The translations under genes and the position numbers were made by a program. From positions 434,001 to 498,000 of the forward strand of contig CP085829.1 of the NCBI GenBank assembly GCA_020809705.1: DNA of 64,000 nucleotides. The letters are read 5' to 3'. Each line of letters opens with the position of its first letter. Position 1 is the stretch's first letter. The DNA is from Calonectria ilicicola. Taxonomy: Eukaryota; Ascomycota; Sordariomycetes; Hypocreales; Nectriaceae. This document shows positions 12,838-22,582 of the stretch, piece after piece. The notes beneath the pieces were generated by a model that saw only the letters and a program-made list of their open reading frames with translations, was not told the origin of the DNA and ran no database searches.

Positions 12838-14397
12838 CTAGACACACTGCCAGCTTTCAGCAGACTTGACGTCTCCCTCGCCTTTGTAAACATTGCGCCT
12901 TGGATACCTGCAGTGCCGTCTTTCCAGCTCGACATCCCCAGAGCTGGACAGTTTAGACCCGAGAATATAGTCGGGCGCGATGCCATCTTCTACCCATTGC
13001 ACCATTGCAGCTAACACGTTGGACTCCGGGTCATACGTGGCGTACGACTCCGCATTGCCTCCAATCATGCTAGCGCCGTTCCCGCCACGACAGTGCGCCA
13101 TGCCTGAAATGCGAAAGTAACGATAAAACTCGTCCAGGTCGCTTGAAGAAAGTCCCATGGTTCTTGAAACATGGTCGTAGTACCGTTCAGAGTTGTCACT
13201 GCTGATCGCATTGTCCTCCAGACCGTGGTAATGCAAAATCTTTGTTCCCTGAGCTTGGGCATCGGAGAGATCACCCTTCCAGGTGGAGGCATTGAACGGG
13301 TCGACCTTTGAAGCAGCCACCCAATCTTGGGGGTTTAGTGTTGTAATGTCCCAATTGAGGTCGTTGTAGATGGCGTATTTGAACCAATCCATGGGGTATT
13401 GGTGAGGCTCTCCGTTGAGCAGTCGTGCAGTGGCATTTGCGCCTGGTTGGAGTCGTGGATAAACTAAATCACCCTCGGCACCGTAAATTGGGGAGAAAAT
13501 CTTTCGAACGGTCTCAGCTTGCTTTCCAGTGAGGCAGTTTTCTGTGCCATTGCTGCCGCAGATCAAAGCCTCAGGTCGATATTGGCAAAGATTTGGGTCT
13601 TCCAGGATGCCATCAATTGCCCCATCAAGACCATCGCACTGTTTGAAAATATCGGCGAGGACCAAATCCCACTGCGCTGCAGTGACAAAAGTAGAAGATT
13701 CAGGAGTCCCGGTGCTGAGAAACAGCTGCCCGGTCCAGTACATGAGCGCATTCAAGTTGAAGGCGGGAGCACCAGCAACGATGCCATCAAAATCGGCAGG
13801 AAAATCTTGTGCCGACTTGAACCCCTGTCGACCGCCGGTGGAGCAACCCAGATAATACGACTTGGTGTGCTTTTTACCATAAAATTGCTCAGTGACCAGC
13901 TTTCCAAGCTCAGCCTCAAGATGAATCGACCGATAGACATAGTCTTCGAGGACACCAGAATTTTTGTAGAACGGCTCGCCCGAAGTGCCGTTGTGACCGT
14001 TGTTGGTACCAATGGTCGCAAAGTTGAGTGAGGCTCCGTAATTAAGATTCTGGTAGGCGATGCAACCATTCATTCCTCCATTTCCAATTCCTAGGAAGCG
14101 TCCAGTCCAGTTCGAGGGAAGCCAGATCTCAAGAGATAGGTTGCTTGTCGGGCCGGTCGTAGTCAACAAGGTCACGCGGCATAGATCGGAGGTGACAACC
14201 TGATAAGGCGTGGTGCAAGTTGGATGGTTTTCCGGAAGCGAAAGATTGGTTCCTGCCTGGATGAATGTTGTCTCATAGACGGTCGTGTTGTCCAGCTGCA
14301 AGTGGTCTATAAAGGAACGACATTCTTCGGCGCTGAAGCCTTGGACAAGTCCAAATGGCAGATACGCCAAGGAAGCTAATGAAAAAAGGCCTCTCAT
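12838..14397 (-). CDS. Secreted feruloyl esterase B / tannase family protein
   Basis: Single-exon gene for 519 residues. Predicted to hydrolyse feruloyl or galloyl esters of plant cell-wall polymers outside the cell. I start at the ATG at 14397, because it directly opens a signal peptide (MRGLFSLASLAYLPFGLVQG). An in-frame ATG at 14460 would put 21 residues before it. The nucleophile motif GCSTGG is at residues 184-189 with Ser186, and the catalytic His is in the MAHC motif near residue 435. The Cys next to the Ser and the Cys next to the His are the pair that forms the tannase-family CS-HC disulfide. Many NxS/T sequons suit a secreted glycoprotein. With the CE16 gene 4 kb away it suggests plant-biomass use. 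Length is normal for the family. Confidence 0.92.
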   Translation of the reverse strand: MRGLFSLASLAYLPFGLVQGFSAEECRSFIDHLQLDNTTVYETTFIQAGTNLSLPENHPTCTTPYQVVTSDLCRVTLLTTTGPTSNLSLEIWLPSNWTGRFLGIGNGGMNGCIAYQNLNYGASLNFATIGTNNGHNGTSGEPFYKNSGVLEDYVYRSIHLEAELGKLVTEQFYGKKHTKSYYLGCSTGGRQGFKSAQDFPADFDGIVAGAPAFNLNALMYWTGQLFLSTGTPESSTFVTAAQWDLVLADIFKQCDGLDGAIDGILEDPNLCQYRPEALICGSNGTENCLTGKQAETVRKIFSPIYGAEGDLVYPRLQPGANATARLLNGEPHQYPMDWFKYAIYNDLNWDITTLNPQDWVAASKVDPFNASTWKGDLSDAQAQGTKILHYHGLEDNAISSDNSERYYDHVSRTMGLSSSDLDEFYRYFRISGMAHCRGGNGASMIGGNAESYATYDPESNVLAAMVQWVEDGIAPDYILGSKLSSSGDVELERRHCRYPRRNVYKGEGDVKSAESWQCV

Positions 14398-15298
14398 TTT
14401 GGAAATGAATTTGATTGGAAGAGACCGTTCGCTCATGGCAAAGGAGAACAGAGCGGACACTACACTATTTAACGATGATCCACGGCTGGGCGGCGGTGCA
14501 TGATCCGATTTGCCGGGATTGTTCCCGTAGCAATGAGTGAATTATATCCAAATCCGCTCTGATGTCCGCTTCGACATACCCCTCACGGAAAAGCAGTGAT
14601 TTGCGGTGTAGATATCCAAGTCCTTCCCTCCCCGGCAGTTCATGCGGGCCGTGGGGACTAATTAGCGCAGTGCGGAAAACAGACCGTCTTTGCGGACCCA
14701 ATCATTCGCGAAGAGCAATAGCGCCGAAAGTCTATCCAAGGAGCCCTGGGGACTTTTTGGGTCAGCGCGAAAAAGTCGTTGGACGAAGATGCTAAGCGAT
14801 ATTTATAAGAAGGGACACCTTTGCTAGTTGCGAGAGTCAAGTTTAATGCATCAGCTAGTTGAGAGGTTGTTTGGGTAGATTTAGCATAAGCTTAAACAAA
14901 GCAAGACCCAACAAACATGCTCCGAGATTACGCAAGCGGCTAGATTTCCTTTTCGAGGGGAGAGCCGAGAACTCAATTCGCGGGGCCCTTGTCCGGGATG
15001 TCGGTGCGTGAAGGAATCTCCACCCCGCAAGATGAAGAATGCGGGGTAGCGTCTCTATTGGTGTGCCTTGTCCACTTTTCCGATCGGTGGTCTTGTCGGT
15101 AGCTATGAAATGGGAGTATTAGAGCCATGGGATTGGTTAGAATGAAGTTGAGATGCTGGGGGGCCGTACTCCCGTGGATCGCGCGGCGAACACGAGGCGA
15201 CTATGACGCAAATGGGCCACCTCTAACCTCGGAGTCTTTGACGCTAATATCTACTCCCAGAAGCACCAAATTTTAGACAAGTCGTTTATCCGTTGCAA
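14398..15298. other. Upstream region of the feruloyl esterase gene
   Basis: GC-rich relative to its neighbours. It contains CCG-N5-CCG at 14505-14515 and an inverted repeat of GCGGGG-type sites at 15022-15047. No coding sequence is supported. Confidence 0.5.
15022..15047. promoter_or_regulatory. Inverted pair of Cre1-like sites
   Basis: ACCCCGCA (15022-15029) and its exact complement TGCGGGGT (15040-15047) are separated by ten bases. Each arm contains GCGGGG, which matches the SYGGRG consensus of the fungal carbon catabolite repressor CreA/Cre1. The pair is about 630 bases upstream of the feruloyl esterase start. Repression of that gene by glucose is an inference. Confidence 0.4.
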
Positions 15299-16454
15299 TC
15301 ACATGTAGTATGGCGTTGTCATATACGCAGATAGAGAACTGATAAGATTCTGGAGCATCGATGCTTGATCAATTTCACTGGGGACATAAAGCGATCCGCT
15401 ACTTGACGGTATCACATTTGGATATACATTGTCAGCACCCAATTCCGTGGGGTAAAACTTGCCCTGTATGACTTCAAAGTACACCGGTTCGTCTTGATGC
15501 CACCACCCTCGGCGGGGGATCATGACGATGGCTGAGAGCGGGTTTGCTCCAATGCAAAGGATTGCAATAAGAATGATTATGAAACCTGTGAATGCTTGAA
15601 ACCTGCGTTGAGCAGTTGAGTGTAAGATCCCGGCCCACAATTCCCAACTCAAGAGGTATTGAATTGGAGACCCTAGGTGGAATGCTGAGGAAACAAAGCC
15701 AAGTGGAATTCCATATTCTTGGGTCAAAAGCCCATAGCAGATTCTGTGAAGCAATATATCTGTAAGGGAAAAGATAATCAAGGCCTCGTGTGCTTTTGCT
15801 GCAAATTGGAGCGCGTTTAATTGCCCGGCGGTAGGAGCTATCCAAATCACCTTTTTGATATACAGAGACAAAAGCGCCAAAGTAACCGCTATTGCCGGCA
15901 AGTGGACAAAGGCAAAGTTCAACAGCACCCTTGACTTACTCTCACTGCACACTGCTTTCGGTGGCTCTTTTTCCTTAAATTTCTTGAAAGAGCCTCCCAA
16001 GCGCCACGGATTCAACTTTCGCAGCCAGTTTCTCACGATGCCCAAGCAGCCAGTATTTGAGATGGGCAGGTCGTCACTCCTCACGCTGTGGGGTTTGCCA
16101 TGAATATTTGATGGTTCTGTTTCGTAGGGGTCGTATCCAGTTGTGACATCTTGCTGAAAAGCGTCTGGCTGAAAATCCCCGGCGAAACCTCTGAGAGGAG
16201 CGTATTCCACTAGTCGATCGTGTTGGTAGTGAGATCGAAATTGTGAGGCTAGATTTGTCGCAGGTTCTTGATAGTTCCACGACTGTTAGGCCCAGGAAGC
16301 ATTGTAGTCATTTTCGGGAGCACCAGCGTCCTACAATGGTCAGGTTATGCAATCAAGATGCGCGAATAACGCCACATACCACCTGTGACCAATAGCCCAC
16401 TGTAGACTCAGAGGGCCTGAGTCTGCGCATCTCAAATTCGTTCCGCTGGAACAT
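15299..16454 (-). pseudogene. Fungal multi-pass membrane protein gene, interrupted and truncated
   Basis: Resembles a large uncharacterised family of fungal membrane proteins with hydrophobic helices around LNALQFAAKAHEALIIFSL, IPLGFVSSAFHLGSP and GFIIILIAILCIGANPLSAI. The gene starts at ATG 16454 with a 25-codon exon (16454-16380). A good intron follows (GTATGT donor, CTGAC branch, TTGTAG acceptor), and exon 2 starts at 16330. Exon 2 reads 14 codons and then meets an in-frame TAA (16288-16286), after which the same frame stays open for 328 codons to a TGA at 15299. No ATG lies between the TAA and the membrane region. The protein also ends after about 360 residues, where I would expect a longer C-terminal part. 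A nonsense mutation plus 3' truncation is the simplest reading; a sequencing error at 16286-16288 is the alternative. Confidence 0.55.
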
Positions 16455-18563
16455 AATATCCCCCCAGATGATCAAGCTTGGGGTGCTAGCTTAACATTCG
16501 AAATTGAAACAGAAGCATTGAATAGAAATGAAATTTCGTCACTAGATGAGACATTGGAGGGGTGATCGAATCTCGCACTGCTCATGTGGGCAGGGCCCAT
16601 GTTTGCGGCTGAGATGGAATGGATTCAAACGTGTGCTTAATCCACTTTGCACAGCGCATCTCTGGCCGTGTTTAAACCGAACTCAGATTAGCGCACATCG
16701 CTTTCATCTGGTCGTCACATTGTGATATCGGTCAATAAAGAGGGCCTTCTTGCAAATAGCAAGTGCTTTTCACGACGTACTACCTTTCCCTAACTTGCAG
16801 GAGTTATCTGGGCCCGTGTCCAGAATTTACGAGTTGATTTGGCCAGGTTTTTCAAACCCGGCACAACTGTTCCGTTAATCTGTACTAAAAGAATAAAGCG
16901 CATAATGATCGCCAATCAATGGTTCAAAATAGCCGCCACGGGAATTACGCGGTCCAAGCACTAGCACTTATCTAAACATACCCATTGGCTGGAAAGCGAA
17001 GGATGGAACCAGGCAGCATTAGGCAGAGCAGCTAAACAGGCGATGACGAATCTAACACGGCTCGTTGCGACTAGAGCATGAGTGCCCAGTTTTCTCACCA
17101 ATGTGAGATCTTATCTACATGAGGGAAAATGGATTATTCTGGAAATTCAGGCAGACGAATTGATCAAAAGACTCTCGTCTTGAAATTATCCTGTCGCGAC
17201 AAAAAGGCTGAAACGTAGGATACTTGGTTTGGCTGATGAGGATTTACGAAATGAACAAACCGTCAATCCAATTGTTCAGGAGAAGATGAAAGACAAATGA
17301 AATAAAATTCCGAAAATCTAACGGGTTAGAATAATATTAGCCCATTTCGCTGTTTCTGTTGTTTGAATATCCATCTTGAGTGTCGACCTGTCTGAAACGA
17401 GTTCTAACCAAAAGATATTCACCAGTCGGCGTAACCGCGAAATCCCGGCGGATTAAACTTATGATACACTATCACAAAAGCTACTGGGATGACCCAACAT
17501 TACAATTTCCACGAGCCTAAAATGGATATGTGATGGTTAGAAGTGCGTATTTGTTTGCGTGATGTAGGATAATGCCTCCCTCCATTCTTTCGTTTATTTT
17601 CAAGATCCGAGATCTACCCATCTTGCCCCGTTGCAGAACTATCATAGCAAACCAACTACTGTGATCACTATTTCCTGTGTATCTTTTCTATTTGAGTCAC
17701 CAGACTCCAGGCACCGGGGTTTTCGGGATAGCTGAGGCCGGAAACCCCGATATTCGGCAAGCTGGATGAGATGAAGGCCCGGCATGCCGGAGTCCGTCAT
17801 GATGGGATGCTCTCCGTCTTTCAATGTCACCAATACTTCTAGATATAAGCCTCATTAGAATCTCTATTGTTCTCGTATTCCACACGATTTGCTTTTCGGA
17901 AGGAACAGCCTTATTTTCTGAGACAAATTAGGGCGACGAGAATACATAAACCTCGCATGTATGTGATATTTCCGTACTACGGGTGCGGATCATCCGCCTA
18001 CTTCCTTCTACAGCAAAGGGACGTGTTAGATTATGTGGATACCTACCTAAGTAATTGGCTGTTTGGGTCAGTCGGGGGAACATCCACCGAGCCGTATTGG
18101 TCGTTTTAGGCACTTTGCAGCACAATCTCTGTTCGACAACCTCTATATATTTTAAAAGGTTGCGCGCATTCCGCGCATTTTACGTGCTCTTTCGCCCTTT
18201 TGCCGTTTTCAGATAGCTAGAAACTTGGCGTTCCTCGAGTGCCCCTTTGAAGTAACTTGGATACTGGTCGTAGAGTCAGCTGCCCAGCCAGCCAGCACGT
18301 CCACTAGAGCGCGGATGAACCGGCTATACTCTCTTTTCCAATATTTTCAAGTTGAAAGCATGGGAAACTTTCGCAACTTGGTCAAGTTAGGCGACCGACT
18401 AGACATTCCGAAAATGAAGCCACGTAGATCTAGTTACCACTTTACCTTGATTGCCGGAGTATAAATTGAACCCGGATATCTGAAGAAAATAGAAAACCAC
18501 AACATCAATCAAATTCACTCTTACAGTCATTCCTGAGCCAATTTCCTCCGAAACTCAAAAAAA
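16455..18563. other. Gene-free intergenic region
   Basis: Two kilobases without a recognisable gene. The right end is the promoter of the small secreted protein, with a TATA-like box at 18460-18466. A GCGCGCATTCCGCGCA patch lies near 18160-18180. Confidence 0.5.
18460..18466 (+). promoter_or_regulatory. TATA-like box
   Basis: TATAAAT about 100 bases before the ATG of the small secreted Gly/Val-rich protein, a plausible distance for a strongly expressed fungal gene. Confidence 0.45.
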
Positions 18564-18860
18564 ATGAAGTTCGCCACTGTCTTGTCGATGGTCTTTGCAG
18601 GCCTAACAGTGGCCGTTCCATTACAGCAACGAGACAACAACAGCCCAAATTCAGCTGATATGGCTGTTGAGAAACGAGTCGCCAGTCCCCAAATTGGGGT
18701 CGGTGTTGGTCCCGGTGCCGGCGGTGTTGCTGTTGGTAGTGGTGGTGTTGGTATTGGCGTTGGTACTGGCGGTGGTGGCGTTGGCGTTGGTGTTGGTGCC
18801 GGTGGTGGTGTTGCTGTTGGTGGTGGTCGTGGTGTCGGTATTCCTGGTAATGGTAAATAG
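18564..18860 (+). CDS. Small secreted Gly/Val-rich protein with Kex2-type site
   Basis: A 98-residue frame with no intron. The start MKFATVLSMVFAGLTVAVP is a signal peptide. Residues 37-38 are a Lys-Arg pair, a typical Kex2 cleavage site, and the rest (from VASPQIGVGVG to the end) is almost only Gly and Val with some Ala, Pro, Ser and Thr, in units such as GVGVGAGG. A secreted, processed, glycine-rich peptide could be structural (wall or surface), but I know no named family. The context ATCAAAAAAAATGAAG is A-rich just before the ATG, as in many fungal genes, and a TATA-like box lies upstream. The low-complexity DNA also leaves other frames open on both strands, so the signal peptide, the KR site and the promoter are the main arguments for this frame. 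Confidence 0.6.
   Translation: MKFATVLSMVFAGLTVAVPLQQRDNNSPNSADMAVEKRVASPQIGVGVGPGAGGVAVGSGGVGIGVGTGGGGVGVGVGAGGGVAVGGGRGVGIPGNGK
18694..18846 (+). repeat. GGTGTTGGT-type coding minisatellite
   Basis: Imperfect tandem array of 6- and 9-base units related to GGTGTT and GGTGGTGTT, encoding the Gly/Val tail of the small secreted protein. Such arrays expand and contract easily, so length variation between strains is likely. Confidence 0.7.
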
Positions 18861-19547
18861 GTTGCTTACTCGGGTAAGTCATCGTGCCTAGAAACATTCT
18901 TAGTGATAAGACGCTAACATTGACTCGCTTTTATAAGTCTACTGAGGGAATTAGGAAGTTTACAATTGTTGTATGAAGTTTCCCCATTGGTTTAGGCTCG
19001 GCCGATTGTAAACGGGCTACGTTCTTATAGGAATATAAATATGTTATCCTGCTTGACTTATGCTGAAACTGTGAAAATGACTGAAGATTCCAGTGCAGGC
19101 TCCATAATCCTTCTTCGTCAGACTTTATTACGTTCGCGTTATCGACACTAGGCATGATATCGAAAACATTAATCGTGATATCCAAACTAGCTCGCGTCAT
19201 GGTCAATTTTAAAGGGTGCAGTCAATACATTACTCTGATCAAATGCCAGATCAGAATTCAAATTTGTGTTAGTAGTTGGTCGCATGATCCAAGCCGCTGT
19301 GCCATAAACTTTGCGATTGACTTCCAACAAAGTAATATGAGGATATCCACTGCCCCAAATCACTCTTTGGTTTCATTCTCACCCACTACGACATACTTTC
19401 AAGAAATTCCAAGGCCCAGAGTTCTTTTTTTCGAATCTCTTCCCTGCGAATCCCAATCCAAGCAAATAAAGGGCCCTTTTAAAGTAAAGTTTGTTGCTTA
19501 ACATGCAATATATTTTTTTTAATCTAACTATTAGATTGACATTGGCC
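18861..19547. other. Intergenic region between convergent genes
   Basis: Lies between the 3' ends of the small secreted protein gene and the transaldolase gene. AT-rich; no gene seen. Confidence 0.5.
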
Positions 19548-20876
19548 TCAAGCATTTACCTTGGCCCATTCAGCGTCAATCGCCTTCTTGGCATTGGCCT
19601 CTCCGCCAATGAAAGCTCCCAAAACATCCTTCATCTTCCTCACAACAGCCTCATCTGCCTCCATAGCCTCGCTCAATAGCTTTCCACCGTCGGCGAGATA
19701 GTCAGTGTGGATGTCGGCGAACTTGCCATCCCAGGAGGGACCGGCCAGAGGGTCAATCTTGAGATGACCGGCGAACCTTTCGGGGGTCTTAAAGTCCTTG
19801 TAGTATGGGTCTTGCTTCTTGGCAGGGGGTGTCTTGAGCCAAGGGAATCTTTGAAGGGTAGCGTCGTCAAGAGGAGTTTCCTGAAGCTCCTTCAGATGAT
19901 GGGCCAAGATTGTAATGTGCTGGCAGCCCAGTTCGGCAGTAGCCACCACCTCGTTGATGTTGGCGTTGCTTAAAAATATTAGCGGTTATGAATTAATGTT
20001 TTGGGACATTTCTCCTTACCTAGCAATAACAATGAGAGGCTGCTCCTTGCCAGTCTCCTTGTACAATTTTGCATAAGCGTCAAGAATGTGGGAAAGGCGA
20101 GGTGCCATAGGGTGCTGCAAAAAGTGGTTAGCATTGATATCGTTTCGGGGCAGTTTACCACTCACAGTAACAGCAGGGTCAGGGCCCTTGTGCATCAATG
20201 AGTCGTCTTCGTAAGCAGCAACTTCATTAAAGTAAGGGCTAATGTAAATGCAACCGGCTTGGCTGGCGGCAATGGCTTGGGGCAAGCTAAAGAGAGAGGT
20301 ACCCAAGATTCGGATTCCTTCTTTGTTAAGCTTAGCGGCGGCCACCATGGATGGGCCAGTGGTGGATACTTTGAGGGCATATCGATCTCTGGAGATGCCC
20401 ACATCACTAAATGCACGGTCCAGGGCATAAGCCTGCTCCAACACCTTTTCAGTGCTGTAAACTCGTGCGGGGGAGATCTGGACCAGAACTCGGTTTGTAA
20501 TATTCTCAATGTTGTCTGCGCAAAATTGGACCATCTAGGTCGGCGAGTTAGTTGGCGTTGGATGAGTGAGCCGTCCTAGCCACTTACCACCCGGTTAAAA
20601 ACCTCTTCCCATCCAGCGCTTCCAAACTCTTTGACTTTGCTGGAAAGGAGGTCCTTGTACTCTGGAAGAAGCATTGTGTTGGCGCAAATAACTTGGTTGG
20701 AGGTTTCTACACAATGTCAGGATAATGCAGTATGCAACTCAAAATAGCGATAGCGACTAACGGTTGTGACCCTTGAAAGGCATGGCTTTGGCGACCCGAG
20801 GGTCAACAGAGTCAACGTCGACATTGCAAACTTGCTCGATTGCCTCGAGGAGGGTTAGGGGGTTAGCGGAGCCCAT
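19548..20876 (-). CDS. Transaldolase
   Basis: Cytosolic enzyme of the non-oxidative pentose phosphate pathway that moves a three-carbon dihydroxyacetone unit between sugar phosphates. Five exons (20876-20762, 20706-20588, 20534-20166, 20114-20020, 19968-19548) give 372 residues. The Schiff-base lysine is expected in YALKVSTTGPS (about Lys133). Other conserved parts are VLVQISPARVYSTEK, GCIYISPYF and NEVVATAELGCQHITI. It is longer than the classical 320-330-residue enzyme and belongs to the second fungal type. In a cluster it would link a pentose- or triose-forming pathway with glycolysis. It shares a 1.7 kb divergent promoter with the Zn2Cys6 regulator at 22583. Confidence 0.9.
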
Positions 20877-22582
20877 TTTTGCTGGTATAATAAGGGTTGA
20901 GATGTTTAGGACTGTGTGGTTTGTGATGAGAGGTGGAATGTCAGAAAGAATGATGAATGATGGTGACCTTTATTACTATTTCATTTGTATTCTATTCTAC
21001 AGAATATGGAGTATGGGGTACAGGAACCGCTCATGATGCATAGCGGCCAAAAAAACACCAATCAAGCAAATGCCACAGAGAGGAGAGGGAGTCTGTAGTA
21101 GCACTGAACCAATGCCGCCTGCTTCCACTGCAAAGCAACCAAAGGACACAGGCTTGTGCGCACAAGTGGGACAGCACAACCCAATGGCACATGATTGTGC
21201 CGCACTTCCGCTTTGCCGCCTTTCCGCCGCTAAACCCGCCGCGTCTGGACACGAAAGCGAGGGCCAACGACCCACTTGGACGCTACGCGTTGTCGTCACG
21301 CGAGTCAACAGGAGGCGAGTGGGCGCGCGGAACTGGATTACAGTCGATCCGATTGCTCCGATCCGACATGATTGCTGGGGTTATTCGTATTTGCTGTCAT
21401 GACACGGCTGTGATATGACGTATAGGTGTTGCGGGAGTACCGTGAACATCAGTACGCGTACGGAACGGCTTGCTCATGGGGGAGAGACTGAGAATATGGT
21501 ACCTAGAATATAAGACATTCTTTTTTTTTTATTGCGACGTCAAATAAACAAAAAAAGAAAAGGAAACAGGAGCATTGTGCCACTCCAAGATACCACAGAG
21601 TATAAGATGTCGTGACATGGGGGGCAAAGTACAAGGATATTGAACTATGAATTGTCAAACTCAGCTTGACAGCTTAGGATGATCCTTCAAAGCAACAGAA
21701 GGGATCAAAATATGACCCTTTACACGATTCAAATGCGACACTATTATTTAATCTCTGAATGATGGCTTGTAGTGTTGCAATAATGACAGTCACTATGATA
21801 CCTGTCTTGAAGGCTCGTTACCCTATACTTGGGGTAACCTGGCGAGCACCTCCATCAAGCCACGGGTGTCTTTCTTTCTCTTTCAAAAGCGCGTTGTGTC
21901 CTCACAGATTTATGTGTCATGTTCCCCCTTTTCCATTCTGAGTATACCTATGTGAAAGGGTGGGCATGGAGTGAGTCAAGCGAGTCCGTTCCATGTCGCG
22001 TAACAGCTGGGACGGGATGGGAGCCGTTGCCTGCGACACTAACTGAAGACAGAAAGAGGGAAAACGGTGCTTATATATGGATGAAACGAAAAAAACTAAA
22101 AGAAAAGAAAAGTACAGCGCGTGGTTAACCCACGATCCACTTGACTGGACGCTTTGTTGGTTTAGTTCATCTGTTGTCGATTGGTGACTTTGCGGGGAAA
22201 TTTCAAATGAGGGGTCGCCTCCACACGCACCTGGTGTTTTGTGGGGAAGAAGAGTTGAGCGAGGGCCCGTGATGGAGCTGAGCGTGGGCGTGGCGTTGTC
22301 GTTGTCTTGAACTTGTCAATTGACTGTTTGCATCCTGCAAAGTGATTGACGATGCGCTGAACTGAAGGTATTGGGGTTTTGTCTAATTACAGCTCTCATA
22401 ATTAATCTCATTATTGGCGCTTTATCACGACGACGACAACAACAAGAGCACATCGCAGGAACCAAAAGACATCACAAAGCCCCTGGCAAATCTCATCTCA
22501 ATCACTCACCTCCACCACTACAGCTTCACAGCTTCTTCACAGCTTCTTCTCAACTCCACAACTCCCAAGTCACCCTCTTCGA
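20877..22582. other. Divergent promoter region, transaldolase / Zn2Cys6 regulator
   Basis: Contains a regular CCG ladder at 21200-21229, about 330 bases upstream of the transaldolase start. A T-tract lies near 21520-21530 and a CA/CT-rich stretch at about 22430-22580 just before the regulator start. No gene is supported. Confidence 0.5.
21200..21229. promoter_or_regulatory. CCG ladder with 8-base period
   Basis: CCG occurs at 21200, 21208, 21216 and 21224, each pair five bases apart, and again at 21227. Direct CGG/CCG repeats with fixed spacing are typical targets of Zn2Cys6 dimers, and a Zn2Cys6 gene is transcribed from this same region. Binding is not shown. Confidence 0.35.

Noticed and set aside
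13519..14031. 170-codon plus-strand frame inside the feruloyl esterase gene
   Set aside because: Shadow of a well-supported gene; no family resemblance.
3262..18860. Secondary-metabolite gene cluster around the monooxygenase
   Set aside because: No PKS, NRPS, terpene cyclase, prenyltransferase or P450 gene lies in the region.
18505..18897. His/Gln-rich 130-codon frame on the minus strand
   Set aside because: It is the reverse reading of the GGTGTT repeat. It has no signal peptide or promoter, and the plus-strand frame explains the DNA better.
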